Below are positions 8,892 through 17,016 of a DNA stretch of 58,746 bases, in pieces. Position numbers and translations under genes: made by a program. A model generated the notes under the pieces. It saw only the letters and a list, made by a program, of their open reading frames with translations. It had not been told where the DNA came from and made no database searches. Source of the stretch: Acidocella sp. (GTDB taxonomy: Bacteria; Pseudomonadota; Alphaproteobacteria; Acetobacterales; Acetobacteraceae). The stretch is from assembly GCA_026224875.1 (NCBI GenBank), contig JAMFRU010000013.1, positions 1 through 58,746 of the forward strand. The letters run 5' to 3'. The stretch's first letter is position 1. Each line of letters begins with the position of its first letter.

Positions 8892-10165
8892 GGATCGCGT
8901 GCCAATACGGCTGCGAAGAACCCATCCGTACCATGCACTTTCGGGGTTAGCCGCAAGGTGAGTGCGCCGGCCAGCGCTTCCGGGGCCTCCAAAGGTACCT
9001 GCTTAAACGCCGGTGTACGGGACAAGAAGGCCTCCAGCTGAGCTTCGTTCTCATCATTGAGCAAGGAGCAGGTGGCGTAAATAAGTTTTCCGCCCGGCTT
9101 CACTAATTTTTGTGCCTGGTCGAGAATATCGGCTTGTTTCACTGTCAATTCAGCCAGGTCGGTTTCGGTGAGGCGGGTGCGGGCATCGGGGTTGCGGCGC
9201 CAGGTGCCGGTGCCGGTGCAGGGGGCGTCCACCAGCACGCGGTCGAATCGCGCGGACTGGCGTTTCACCCATTTATCGCCGGGCTCCAGCAGATGGCGCT
9301 CGGCATTATGCACCCCGGCCCGGCGCAGGCGTTTTATCGCCCCTTCCAGCCGCGGCTCGGACACGTCACAGGCGACGATATGCCCCTTGTTCTCCATGCC
9401 CATGGCGATGGCCAGCGTCTTACCGCCGGCGCCGGCGCAGTAATCGGCCACGCGCATACCGGGCTGGGCGCCCACGGCCAGCGCAATCAGCTGGCTGCCC
9501 TCGTCCTGGATTTCGACCAGCCCCTCCTGAAACGCCTTGCCGGAGGTGATCGACTGGCGGTTCTGCAGCCGCAGCCCCCAGGGCGAGTAGGTCGTCGGCT
9601 CGGCCCGCAGCCCCTCGCGCGCCAAAGCCGCAATCGCCTCTTCACGCGTAGCTTTCAGCAGGTTTACGCGCAGGTCGAGCGGCGCGGTCTCGTTCATCGC
9701 CGCCATCTCATCGGACAGAGTCGGGCCGAATTGCGAGCGCAGTTTGGGCAGAATCCAGTCAGGTATCTCGAATTTCACCGGCTCGGGCATATTCGGATGT
9801 TCGAGCGTGCGCGTGGAGAGCTGCTCCAGCACGGCGGTCTCTTCCGGCGTAAGCGGCGACGGCCCATAGCGGCCGGAGGTGAACGCCATGGCGATTTTGT
9901 TGGGCGTCTGGCCCATGAACAACGCCTGCAGGCAGAGCAGCATGCGCGGGCTCTGCGGCGCATGGCAGTAATCCAGCCACCAGCCCAGATGCCGGCGCGC
10001 GCGCAGCACCCCCCACACCAAAGTGCTCACGGCGCGGCGGTCCCCCCCGCCGATAAACCGGCGAGTGCGGAAAAAATGATTGGCGATGGCGTCGGCCGGG
10101 CGCCCATCGGCCTCAATGGCGGCAAGGAGGTCGATGGCGGCGGCGAGTTGTCCGGCAGGTGTCAT
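8888..10165 (-). CDS. RsmB/NOP-family SAM-dependent rRNA (cytosine-C5) methyltransferase
   Basis: 425 residues. The N-terminal ~140 residues are helical and NusB-like (FFRTRRFIGGGDRRAVSTLVWGV). The methyltransferase domain has motif I VADYCAGAGGKTLAIAMGM, motif IV DAPCTGTGTWRRNPD and motif VI YATCSLLNDENEAQ. The two cysteines (PC and TC) are the release and catalytic residues of RNA m5C methylases of the RsmB/Sun/NOL1 group. By family it methylates 16S rRNA, though the exact C position is not determined here. It sits in an operon: thioesterase 44 bases upstream, GNAT gene overlapping downstream. Confidence 0.92.
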   Translation of the reverse strand: MTPAGQLAAAIDLLAAIEADGRPADAIANHFFRTRRFIGGGDRRAVSTLVWGVLRARRHLGWWLDYCHAPQSPRMLLCLQALFMGQTPNKIAMAFTSGRYGPSPLTPEETAVLEQLSTRTLEHPNMPEPVKFEIPDWILPKLRSQFGPTLSDEMAAMNETAPLDLRVNLLKATREEAIAALAREGLRAEPTTYSPWGLRLQNRQSITSGKAFQEGLVEIQDEGSQLIALAVGAQPGMRVADYCAGAGGKTLAIAMGMENKGHIVACDVSEPRLEGAIKRLRRAGVHNAERHLLEPGDKWVKRQSARFDRVLVDAPCTGTGTWRRNPDARTRLTETDLAELTVKQADILDQAQKLVKPGGKLIYATCSLLNDENEAQLEAFLSRTPAFKQVPLEAPEALAGALTLRLTPKVHGTDGFFAAVLARDP

Positions 10166-10209
10166 GGGCGGGCTATAGCCGAGAAGTGCCCCGCTTCATA
10201 CTTCATGCT

Positions 10210-10656
10210 TCATGCTTTGAGGCTGGACGGCAGCTCGTCATACCCATCCACCGCCATATACTTCTTGAACACGGCCAGCAGATCCGCCGGCGGCGCCGTC
10301 AACTTGCGCGCGGCCAGATCCATCCACCCGCCGGTGCTGGTCACCCTTGCGCAAGGCTTACCATCGGCGCGCAGCAGCTCCTGGCGAATACGCCAGCGGC
10401 TGCCATCTGCCGACATGCCAGTTACCGACAATGTCACGGTGATCTCGTCCAGCAGGCCGATCTCGCGAAAATATTCAAGCTCATCCTTCATGCCCACCGG
10501 ACCCAGCCGCAGTTTGACAAACGCGCCCATGGGGTAGCCGTGCTCGGCAAAATACATCATCCGCACGTCAAAACATTTGGCGAGATAGGCGGGGGCGCCC
10601 ATATGCGCGTTGAAATCCATGTCGCTCCAGCCGGCGACGAGTGTTTTGCTGTACAT
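10210..10656 (-). CDS. Acyl-CoA thioesterase, 4-hydroxybenzoyl-CoA thioesterase (hotdog) family
   Basis: 148 residues: TLVAGWSDMDFNAHMGAPAYL at the N-terminus carries the D-x-N-x-H hotdog signature of 4HBT-type thioesterases. It is followed by LEYFREIGLLDEITVTLSVT and a WMDLAARKL C-terminal strand. It probably hydrolyses a thioester such as an acyl-CoA; the substrate is unknown. I chose ATG 10656 over the longer reading because AGAGG lies six bases upstream and the extension has no family similarity. It is the first gene of a three-gene operon with the methyltransferase and GNAT genes. Confidence 0.85.
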   Translation of the reverse strand: MYSKTLVAGWSDMDFNAHMGAPAYLAKCFDVRMMYFAEHGYPMGAFVKLRLGPVGMKDELEYFREIGLLDEITVTLSVTGMSADGSRWRIRQELLRADGKPCARVTSTGGWMDLAARKLTAPPADLLAVFKKYMAVDGYDELPSSLKA

Positions 10657-10701
10657 GACTGACCTCTTTGGATAATTGCTGCCAGACTGGGCCGGCCGGC
10701 A

Positions 10702-10738
10702 CAACAAAAAAAGGCGGCGCATTACTGCGCCGCCCTCT
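10702..10738 (-). terminator. Rho-independent terminator of the cold shock gene
   Basis: GGCGGCGCA pairs with TGCGCCGCC around a four-base loop. On the minus strand the stem is followed by TTTTTTT. It lies about 20 bases after the cold shock stop codon. Confidence 0.9.
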
Positions 10739-10755
10739 TATCATCAAAGCGCGAA

Positions 10756-10962
10756 TTACGCGGCTTTGAGGTTCTCGGCCGAAACCTTGCCCTGCTGGCC
10801 CGGCTTGGCTTCGTAGGCAATCTTCTGGCCTTCGTTCAGCGAGCCAAGGTTGGCGCGCTCGACGGCGGAGATGTGTACGAACACATCCTTGGAGCCATCG
10901 TCCGGCTGAATGAAACCATAGCCCTTGGTCGGGTTAAACCACTTAACGGTACCTGTTGCCAT
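10756..10962 (-). CDS. Cold shock domain protein (CspA family)
   Basis: A 68-residue single OB-fold protein. RNP1 is KGYGFIQPDDG and RNP2 is DVFVHISAVE, the two nucleic-acid-binding motifs. Length and the start MATGTVKWFNPTKG are standard. These proteins melt RNA secondary structure and act as RNA chaperones or antiterminators; not all are cold-induced. The gene is monocistronic, with its own terminator. About 180 bp separate it from palindromic element copy A, leaving room for the long structured leader common in csp genes. Which Csp paralogue it is cannot be said. Confidence 0.95.
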   Translation of the reverse strand: MATGTVKWFNPTKGYGFIQPDDGSKDVFVHISAVERANLGSLNEGQKIAYEAKPGQQGKVSAENLKAA

Positions 10963-11142
10963 AATCGCAACTCCTCACAAACAGCAACTCGCAACGCGCG
11001 AGCCAATAAACTCTTCAATCGTGTGGAGGGCCGGACCGCATAAAGCAGAAGAAGCACGCAACAACGGCAGAACGAAAAGCGCTGTACCGCATCCATACGC
11101 GCTTTTGCGCAGCGCGGCAAGTAAAACGCGCGGGCGGCCGTA

Positions 11143-11338
11143 GAGGCTGTTTCAAAATACGTTCTGGTGAGTCAGCTGCGGCGTTTTTCGAGTTGCGGAG
11201 CAAGCGCCACCGGTTCAAGCGCGCGGAGCAATGAGCGCAGCGTACGCTCGTACGTGAGCAAGCCTGCCCTCGCGAAAGCGGGAGGAAGCGCAGAAAAGCG
11301 CCGTAGATGGCCGCCAGAACGCGTTTTGGAATAGCCTC
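11143..11338 (+). repeat. Palindromic element, copy A (196 bp)
   Basis: The longest of four related elements. Its ends GAGGCTGTTTCAAAA and TTTTGGAATAGCCTC are inverted repeats. Inside are the shared blocks GTGAGTCAGCTGCGGCG, CGCAGCGTACGCTCGTACG and GAAAAGCGCCGTAGATGGCC. Relative to the 141-bp copies it carries about 55 extra bases around the centre. Its right end supplies the last two bases of the TGA stop of the BLUF gene (11339-11337), so it abuts that gene precisely. It has no protein-coding capacity of its own. It may act as a transcript-end hairpin between the BLUF and csp genes. Confidence 0.85.
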
Positions 11339-11753
11339 AAGCCGATGGCAGGCGGGCAAATCCCTCCATCATGGTGATCACCCGCTGCGCCAGATGTGCC
11401 GCATCGGCTGGCGGCAGGGATGAGAACAGCGGCGCAATATGGCGGTCCACAAGGCTGGCATAGCCGGCATACACCAGCGCCCAGCCGGGAAACCGGCGCT
11501 CTTCCTGGGCAATACGGATGATCCGCGGCTGCATATGCCGCGGATCGGCGTTTATACTCTCCATCAGCGCCTCCACCCCCTCGCGTGGCCCCTCCAGCAG
11601 TTGGGCAAAATACGTACCGGTAGACACTAGCGCGCCGGTAACGCCAAGTTCCGCGTTGCGTTTGATGGAGGCCGCGGCGATATTTGCCACCTCCGCCTCC
11701 CCTCCCGGGTACTCAAGCAAGGTTTTGCTGACATAGAGCAGCGAGTAGGCCAA
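11337..11753 (-). CDS. BLUF-domain blue-light photoreceptor
   Basis: 138 residues, essentially a lone BLUF (blue light using FAD) domain. Family landmarks are visible: Tyr7 in SLLYVSKTLL, the flavin-contacting Asn in SIKRNAELGVTGAL, the switch Gln in FAQLLEGPREGVEAL, and the Trp in RRFPGWALVYAG. The nearby position that is often Met is Leu here. Residues ~100-138 form a short helical cap. Short BLUF proteins signal by protein-protein contact, often to c-di-GMP enzymes or regulators, and this window does contain GGDEF genes. The partner is unknown. A decayed second copy lies just upstream at 11886-12066. Confidence 0.9.
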   Translation of the reverse strand: MAYSLLYVSKTLLEYPGGEAEVANIAAASIKRNAELGVTGALVSTGTYFAQLLEGPREGVEALMESINADPRHMQPRIIRIAQEERRFPGWALVYAGYASLVDRHIAPLFSSLPPADAAHLAQRVITMMEGFARLPSA

Positions 11754-11814
11754 GTTGCGCCTCCATTACCCAGTTGGAATCTCACTATACGGATTCAGAC
11801 GGGATTTGGATCAC

Positions 11815-11839
11815 AAAAAACCTGGGCTCTTGGTTTTTT
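11815..11839 (-). terminator. AT-rich hairpin, possible terminator of the RND operon
   Basis: AAAAAACC pairs with GGTTTTTT across a nine-base loop. On the minus strand it lies downstream of the outer-membrane channel gene and the BLUF remnant. The stem is AT-rich, so termination efficiency would be modest. Confidence 0.35.
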
Positions 11840-11840
11840 A

Positions 11841-11874
11841 TAAGCGGGCGGCCGGTTGTAAGCGGGCGGCCGGT
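11841..11874 (+). repeat. Tandem 16-bp direct repeat
   Basis: TAAGCGGGCGGCCGGT occurs at 11841-11856 and again at 11859-11874, two bases apart. It lies between the BLUF gene and the BLUF remnant and probably reflects local slippage. Confidence 0.7.
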
Positions 11875-11885
11875 CTACATAGCCG

Positions 11886-12066
11886 GCCGTGCCCGAATAG
11901 ACCACCAACCAGCCGGCAAAGCGGCGCGCCTCCACCGCCGTGCGAGCGGTTTTGATCCGCATATGCCGGTGGTCCCGGGATCGATGCTGCGCATCAGCGC
12001 TTCCACCGCCGCGCCCGCCGGAAACGCCAGCAGCGTTTTACTGACCTACAACACGGTGTTGATCAT
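11886..12066 (-). pseudogene. BLUF-domain pseudogene
   Basis: Reading from ATG 12066, the peptide is MINTVL-stop-VSKTLLAFPAGAA, which aligns position for position with MAYSLLYVSKTLLEYPGGEA of the intact BLUF gene next door. The flavin-interacting Tyr7 codon TAC has become TAG. The segment encoding roughly residues 22-60 is deleted, joining directly to VEALMRSIDPGTT. After a one-base frame change comes RIKTARTAVEARRFAGWLVV, matching RIIRIAQEERRFPGWALV of the intact copy. With an early stop, a deletion and a frameshift it cannot make a photoreceptor. It is a tandem-duplicate relic. Confidence 0.8.
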
Positions 12067-12117
12067 GCCGGAAACGTGGGAATGCCGTCCGGCCATGCAA
12101 CCTCGCCTTTAGAGGCA

Positions 12118-13713
12118 TTACGGCGCGAACGGCAGCCCGGCCTGGAGCTGTGCGGCACTCGGCAGGCTGGCCTGCGTAAACCCGCCGCCCAGGTCCTGGT
12201 ACAAAGCCACGGCGGCCAGCAAACGCAGCTGCTGCACCGAGAGCGCGTTCTGCTGGTCGGTCAGCAAGGTCACCTGCGCGGTTTCAACGCTGGTGTAGGC
12301 AACCGTCCCGGCTTGGTATTCATTCAGCGAAATCTGCGCCGCGCGTTGCGCATCCGCCACGGCCTGCGCCTGCACCTGCGCCTGGTTGGCGTATATCTGC
12401 AGGTTGGAGAGGTCATCCTCGACCGCCTGGAACGCCGCCAGCGCCGTGGCCCGGTAGTTTTCCTCGGCCTCGTTATAGCCGAATTTGGCCGCCTCGACGG
12501 CCGAACTGCGAATCCCGCCCTCGAACAAAGTGGCCGAGGCATCCGCCCCCAGCGACCACAGAGCATGCGAGACGGAGAACAGACCGCCGATCGGGTCCGC
12601 GCTATAGCCACCCAAGGCCGAAAGCGTGATGTCCGGGTAATACGCCCCCACCGCCACGCCGATGGCGGCATTCTGCTCGGCCATATTGCGCTCGGCCCCG
12701 GCGATATCCGGCCGGCGCTCCAGCAAAGTGCTGGGCACGCCGGCAGGGGCCACGGGTACATCCATAATCTGCGCGCCGGCGGGGATGGTAAAATTCTCGG
12801 GCAGCTGGCCGGTGAGCACGGCAATGGCATGCTCATACTGCGCCCGCGTGGCACCGGCGGCGATGAGCGAGGATTGCGCACCTTCCAGCAAGGCGCGGGC
12901 GGTAATTACATCCGAAGGTGCGGCCGTACCCGCCGCCTCCTGATTTTGCGTGATCTGCAGGCTGCGCTGATAGGCCGCAACCGTCTGCTGATACAGGGCG
13001 ATAGAGGCATCCGCCGTGCGCAGATCGACATAATCCGTGGCGAGTGCGGCCTGTGTGCTCAGCGTGGCATTGGCGAGGTCGGCGGCACTCACCTGGGCGG
13101 CGGTGCTGTTCTCCTGCACCTGGCGGCGGATTTTACCCCAAATATCGGGCACCCAGCTGGCCTGCCCCTCAAACGTGCCGGAGGTGCTGGGGCCTGAGCT
13201 GAACTGGCCGGAGCTGGACGTGGAACTGCCGCTGCTGCTGCCGCTGGCCCGCGTGGCGCTGCCGGTAAGCCCGATTGTGGGAAAGAGCGAGCCTTGCGCC
13301 TCCTTCACCAGCGCCGCGGCCTGCATATAGGCAAAATAATCCGCCTTCACCGTGGCATTATTTACCGCCACCTGCGGCTCAAGCTGGTTCAGCAGCGGGT
13401 CGTTGAAACTGGTCCACCAATCGCCCTTGGGTGCGGCATCGTTGGGTGCGGCCCGCACCCAGCCCGGCGCGGTTTTATAAGCGGGCGCCACATCCATTTT
13501 TGGCTTATGGTAATCCGGCCCGACCATGCAGGAGGACAAGGCCAGAACGGAGAGAAAAAGAGACTGTTTCAAAACTCGCTCTGGTGAGTCAGCTGCGGCG
13601 TTTTTCGAGAACCGGCGCGCAGCGTACGCTTGTACGTGAGCACCGGACGCGCAGAAAAGCGCCGCAGATGGCCGCCAGAGTAGAGTTTTGGAATAGTCTC
13701 TAAACCGCTTCAT
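12118..13713 (-). CDS. RND outer-membrane channel lipoprotein (NodT/OprM family) with in-frame palindromic insert
   Basis: 531 residues as read. From residue ~52 it is a standard outer-membrane efflux lipoprotein: lipobox LALSSC, then MVGPDYHKPKMDVAP, two OEP repeats (~100-290 and ~310-510), and TRASGSS low complexity. ATG 13713 has GGAGG upstream and overlaps the RND gene stop (ATGA). After MKRF come 47 codons made wholly by the 141-bp palindromic element (13560-13700), then FLSVLALSSC. Deleting the element gives MKRFIFLSVLALSSC, a perfect lipoprotein signal. A TTG in the element's end (MKQSLFLSVLALSSC) could be a rescue start. The channel completes the tripartite pump with the three upstream genes. 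Confidence 0.9.
   Translation of the reverse strand: MKRFRDYSKTLLWRPSAALFCASGAHVQAYAARRFSKNAAADSPERVLKQSLFLSVLALSSCMVGPDYHKPKMDVAPAYKTAPGWVRAAPNDAAPKGDWWTSFNDPLLNQLEPQVAVNNATVKADYFAYMQAAALVKEAQGSLFPTIGLTGSATRASGSSSGSSTSSSGQFSSGPSTSGTFEGQASWVPDIWGKIRRQVQENSTAAQVSAADLANATLSTQAALATDYVDLRTADASIALYQQTVAAYQRSLQITQNQEAAGTAAPSDVITARALLEGAQSSLIAAGATRAQYEHAIAVLTGQLPENFTIPAGAQIMDVPVAPAGVPSTLLERRPDIAGAERNMAEQNAAIGVAVGAYYPDITLSALGGYSADPIGGLFSVSHALWSLGADASATLFEGGIRSSAVEAAKFGYNEAEENYRATALAAFQAVEDDLSNLQIYANQAQVQAQAVADAQRAAQISLNEYQAGTVAYTSVETAQVTLLTDQQNALSVQQLRLLAAVALYQDLGGGFTQASLPSAAQLQAGLPFAP
13560..13700 (+). repeat. Palindromic element, copy B (141 bp, inside a gene)
   Basis: Ends GAGACTGTTTCAAAACTC and GAGTTTTGGAATAGTCTC are inverted repeats with two mismatches. 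Inner arms CTGCGGCGTTTTTC and GAAAAGCGCCGCAG pair, and the centre is GCGTACGCTTGTACGTGAGC, so the whole could fold as one long hairpin. Length is exactly 47 codons. On the minus strand it is open in the host gene's frame and encodes RDYSKTLLWRPSAALFCASG and onward to DSPERVLKQS. No target-site duplication is evident if the core is taken as GAGAC...GTCTC. Confidence 0.9.
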
Positions 13714-16700
13714 CGAGCCTCCACTATACTGCCGGCGCGGGGGGCTGCTTTGTCCTGCCCGCCGCGCAATTTTTCACCCAGCCGGTCCAGCCACAGATAC
13801 ACCACCGGGGTGGTATACAGCGTCAGCGCCTGGCTCACCGCAAGCCCGCCAATAATCGTAAGGCCGAGCGGCTGCCTCAAACTCGCCCCCTGCCCCAGCC
13901 CGATGGCCAGCGGCACCGCACCGAGAATGGCGGCGAAACTCGTCATCATAATGGGACGAAACCGCAACGATGCCGCCTGGAAAATCGCCTCTTCCGGGCT
14001 CAAATTCTCGCCGCGCTCCAATTGCAGAGCAAAATCGATCATCAGAATCGCATTCTTCTTCACAATGCCGATCAGCAGAATAATCCCGATCAGCGCGATA
14101 ATGGTGAGCGGCGTGTTCAACACCAGCAAGATCAGCGTCGCCCCCAACCCGGCCGAAGGAATGGTCGAAATGATGGTGAGAGGGTGAATGGTGCTCTCAT
14201 ACAGAATGCCGAGCACGATATACACCGTAACGAGGGCAGCCAGGATCAGCAGCGGCTCGGAGGATGTCGATGATTGAAACGCCGCCGCCGTGCCCGCGAA
14301 ACTGCCCGTAATGGTCAGCGGCACATCGAGCTGCGCCATGGTTTTTTGAATATCCGCCGCCCCCACGCTCAGCGCCACATTTTGCGGCAGCGAGAACGAG
14401 ATGGTGGCCGCCGCCGAGCCGCTCTGGTGGTTCACCGAGATGGGCGTGGTGCCGAGGCCGATGCTGGCGATGGCCGAAAGCGGCACCATGGTTTCCTTAT
14501 TGGTGCTGACCGCGGCGCCGGACGAGCCCGAGGAATGCCCGCTCGCGGCAATGGAATTCACCGCCGCATTGGTCGCCGAATCCAGCGATATGGCGGAGGT
14601 TGCAGTGGACGCGCTGACGGCGGTTGCGGTGGAGACTGAGCCTGCGGCAAGCTGGCTCGAAGACGTGCCGCTCGCCGTGCCGCCCGAGGTGCTGACATAG
14701 ATACGCGCCAGATCATTGGGCGTCTGCTGGTATTTGGGCGCGAACTCCATCACGACCTCATACTGGTTCAGCTCGTTGTAAATGGTCGAGACCGTGCGCT
14801 GGCCGAAAGCATCGTAGAGCGTCTGGTCGATCTGGTCCGGGGTGATGCCATATTGCGCCGCCTGGGCACGGTTGATCTGGATTTCCGTCTCCAGCCCACC
14901 TTGCTGCACATCGGAATTCACATCCGTCAGCGTCTTCTCCTTCTGCAAAGCCGCGACGATTTTCGGCGTCCAGGTGTAGAGATCTTGGGCATTATCGCTC
15001 TGCAGCGTGTACTGGTATTCGGCATTGCTCTGCCGCGCGCCCACCCGCAGATCCTGCGCCGGCACCAGAAACGTCTGCGCCCCCGCGATTTTGCCGAGCG
15101 GCTTGCGCAGCCGCGCCACGATGGCTGTGGCACTGATATGGCGCTGCGCCAAAGGCTTCAGCGTGATGAACAAAAACCCGCTATTGGTGGAATGCCCGCC
15201 GGTAAACCCAGCCACCGAGGCGACCCCCGGATCATCCTGAATGATCGTCTGCAATTGCAGCAATTTGGTCTTCATCGCGCCGAAGGAGATCGACTGGTCG
15301 GCGGTGATATTGCCGATCACCAGTCCGGTATCCTGTTCGGGGAAAAACCCTTTGGGCACGATGATGAACAGCACGACATTGAGCACGATGGTGAGGATGA
15401 GCGAAAACCCGACCAGCCGCGCATGCGCCAGAGCCCAACGCAAGGAGCGCTCGTAAAACCCGCGTGCCGCTTCGAAGCCGGATTCCATCCAGTTGATAAT
15501 GCGGAAACGGCTTTGCCCATGGCTCTCACCGGCCCGCAGCAGCAGCCCGCACAGCATCGGCGTGGTGGTGAGCGAAACCACCAGCGAGATGAGAATCGCA
15601 ATCGACAGGGTTTCGGCAAACTCCTGAAACAAACGGCCGAGCAAGCCAGGCATCAGCAAAATCGGCAAAAACACCGCGATCAGCGAAAGGCTCATCGAGA
15701 GCACGGTGAAACTCACCTCCCCGCTGCCGCGCAATGCCGCCTCGCGCGGCGCCACACCGTTCTCGATATGCCGCATGGTATTCTCGGTCACCACCACCGC
15801 GTCATCCACCACGAACCCAACCGCGATGGTGAGTGCCATCAGCGAGAGATTATCGATGGAAAATCCCAGCAGATACATCGGCCCGAATGTGCCCAGGATG
15901 GAGACCGGCACGGCCAGGCCGGGAATGAGTGTGGCGCGCGGCGAGCGCAGAAACACGAACACCACGCCGACCACCAGCAGCACGGCGATGAACAATGTCG
16001 TCTCGGTATCGCCCAGCGCCGCGCGGATCGACTGGCTGCGGTCCATGGCAATGCCGATATCCACCGCCGGCGGCAACGCCGAACGCAATTCCGGCATCAG
16101 CGCCTTGATGGCATCGACGGTTTTGATGATATTGGCATCTGGGCTGGGATGGATGATGACCAGCACCGCGCGCTTGCCGTTATAATAACCGGCATTCTGC
16201 AAATTCTCGACCGAATCCGTAACCTGCGCCACATCCGCCAGCCGCACCGCCTGGTTGTTTCGGTAGGCGATGACAAGATCGCGGTACTGTGCCGCCACAC
16301 TCGCCTGGTCATTGGTGTAAATCTGGTAGCGCGTACCGGCGGTGTTGAAATAGCCTTTCGGCGCATTGGCATTGGCCGCCGCAATGGCGGCGCGCACATC
16401 CTCCAGCCCAATGCCATAGGTCGCGAGCGGCCCCGGCTCCAGCTCCACCCGCACGGCGGGGAGTGCCGCACCCCCAAGCTCGACATCGCCCACGCCGTTG
16501 ATCTGCGAGAATTGCTGCTCCAGCACGGAATCGGCGGAATCATAGAGCTGGGCCGGCGTTAACGTATCGGAGGTGAGCGCCAGCACCATAATCGGCGCAT
16601 CCGCCGGATTGAACTTATTATAGCTCGGGTTGGAGCGGAGCGTCGTCGGCAAATCCGCCCGCGCCGCCTGGATCGCCGCCTCCACATCGCGCGCCGCACC

Positions 16701-17006
16701 GTTGATGTTACGGTCCAGCCCGAACTGCAAGGTGATGCGCGTAGTGCCCACGCCCGATTGCGAGGTCATCTCCGTCACATCGGCGATGGTGCCGAGGTGG
16801 CGCTCCAAAGGTTCCGCCACGGTCGAGGCCATGCTGTCCGGGCTGGCACCCGCCATGGTCGCCATAACCTGAATGGTGGGAAAGGCGATCTGCGGCAGCG
16901 GTGCCACCGGCATTTTCATAAAGCCGAGAATGCCCGAAAGCGCGATACCCAATGTAAGCAGGATCGTCGCCACCGGCCGGCGGATGAAAATGGCCGAGAT
17001 GTTCAT
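13710..17006 (-). CDS. mdtC: RND efflux transporter inner-membrane subunit, MdtC-like
   Basis: 1098 residues, with twelve membrane segments and two large periplasmic loops, as in the AcrB/MdtB/MdtC (HAE1) family. The start MNISAIFIRRPVATILLTLG is the usual RND N-terminus. The TM4 proton-relay Asp pair is in AVGFVVDDAVVVTEN, and the TM10 Lys is in [15 protein letters not shown]. It pumps hydrophobic or amphiphilic compounds using proton motive force. Odd feature: residues ~772-833, in the second periplasmic domain, are a Ser/Ala/Thr/Gly-rich insert that makes it about 60 residues longer than usual. It follows the first RND gene by 10 bases; paired RND genes are the hallmark of MdtABC-type pumps. 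Substrates unknown. Confidence 0.93.
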   Translation of the reverse strand: MNISAIFIRRPVATILLTLGIALSGILGFMKMPVAPLPQIAFPTIQVMATMAGASPDSMASTVAEPLERHLGTIADVTEMTSQSGVGTTRITLQFGLDRNINGAARDVEAAIQAARADLPTTLRSNPSYNKFNPADAPIMVLALTSDTLTPAQLYDSADSVLEQQFSQINGVGDVELGGAALPAVRVELEPGPLATYGIGLEDVRAAIAAANANAPKGYFNTAGTRYQIYTNDQASVAAQYRDLVIAYRNNQAVRLADVAQVTDSVENLQNAGYYNGKRAVLVIIHPSPDANIIKTVDAIKALMPELRSALPPAVDIGIAMDRSQSIRAALGDTETTLFIAVLLVVGVVFVFLRSPRATLIPGLAVPVSILGTFGPMYLLGFSIDNLSLMALTIAVGFVVDDAVVVTENTMRHIENGVAPREAALRGSGEVSFTVLSMSLSLIAVFLPILLMPGLLGRLFQEFAETLSIAILISLVVSLTTTPMLCGLLLRAGESHGQSRFRIINWMESGFEAARGFYERSLRWALAHARLVGFSLILTIVLNVVLFIIVPKGFFPEQDTGLVIGNITADQSISFGAMKTKLLQLQTIIQDDPGVASVAGFTGGHSTNSGFLFITLKPLAQRHISATAIVARLRKPLGKIAGAQTFLVPAQDLRVGARQSNAEYQYTLQSDNAQDLYTWTPKIVAALQKEKTLTDVNSDVQQGGLETEIQINRAQAAQYGITPDQIDQTLYDAFGQRTVSTIYNELNQYEVVMEFAPKYQQTPNDLARIYVSTSGGTASGTSSSQLAAGSVSTATAVSASTATSAISLDSATNAAVNSIAASGHSSGSSGAAVSTNKETMVPLSAIASIGLGTTPISVNHQSGSAAATISFSLPQNVALSVGAADIQKTMAQLDVPLTITGSFAGTAAAFQSSTSSEPLLILAALVTVYIVLGILYESTIHPLTIISTIPSAGLGATLILLVLNTPLTIIALIGIILLIGIVKKNAILMIDFALQLERGENLSPEEAIFQAASLRFRPIMMTSFAAILGAVPLAIGLGQGASLRQPLGLTIIGGLAVSQALTLYTTPVVYLWLDRLGEKLRGGQDKAAPRAGSIVEAR

Positions 17007-17016
17007 AACGCACTAA

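Noticed and set aside
14853-16562. A 569-codon open frame on the plus strand
   Set aside because: It is antisense to the MdtC-like gene with the same His/Arg-rich composition; the minus-strand gene has full RND motifs.
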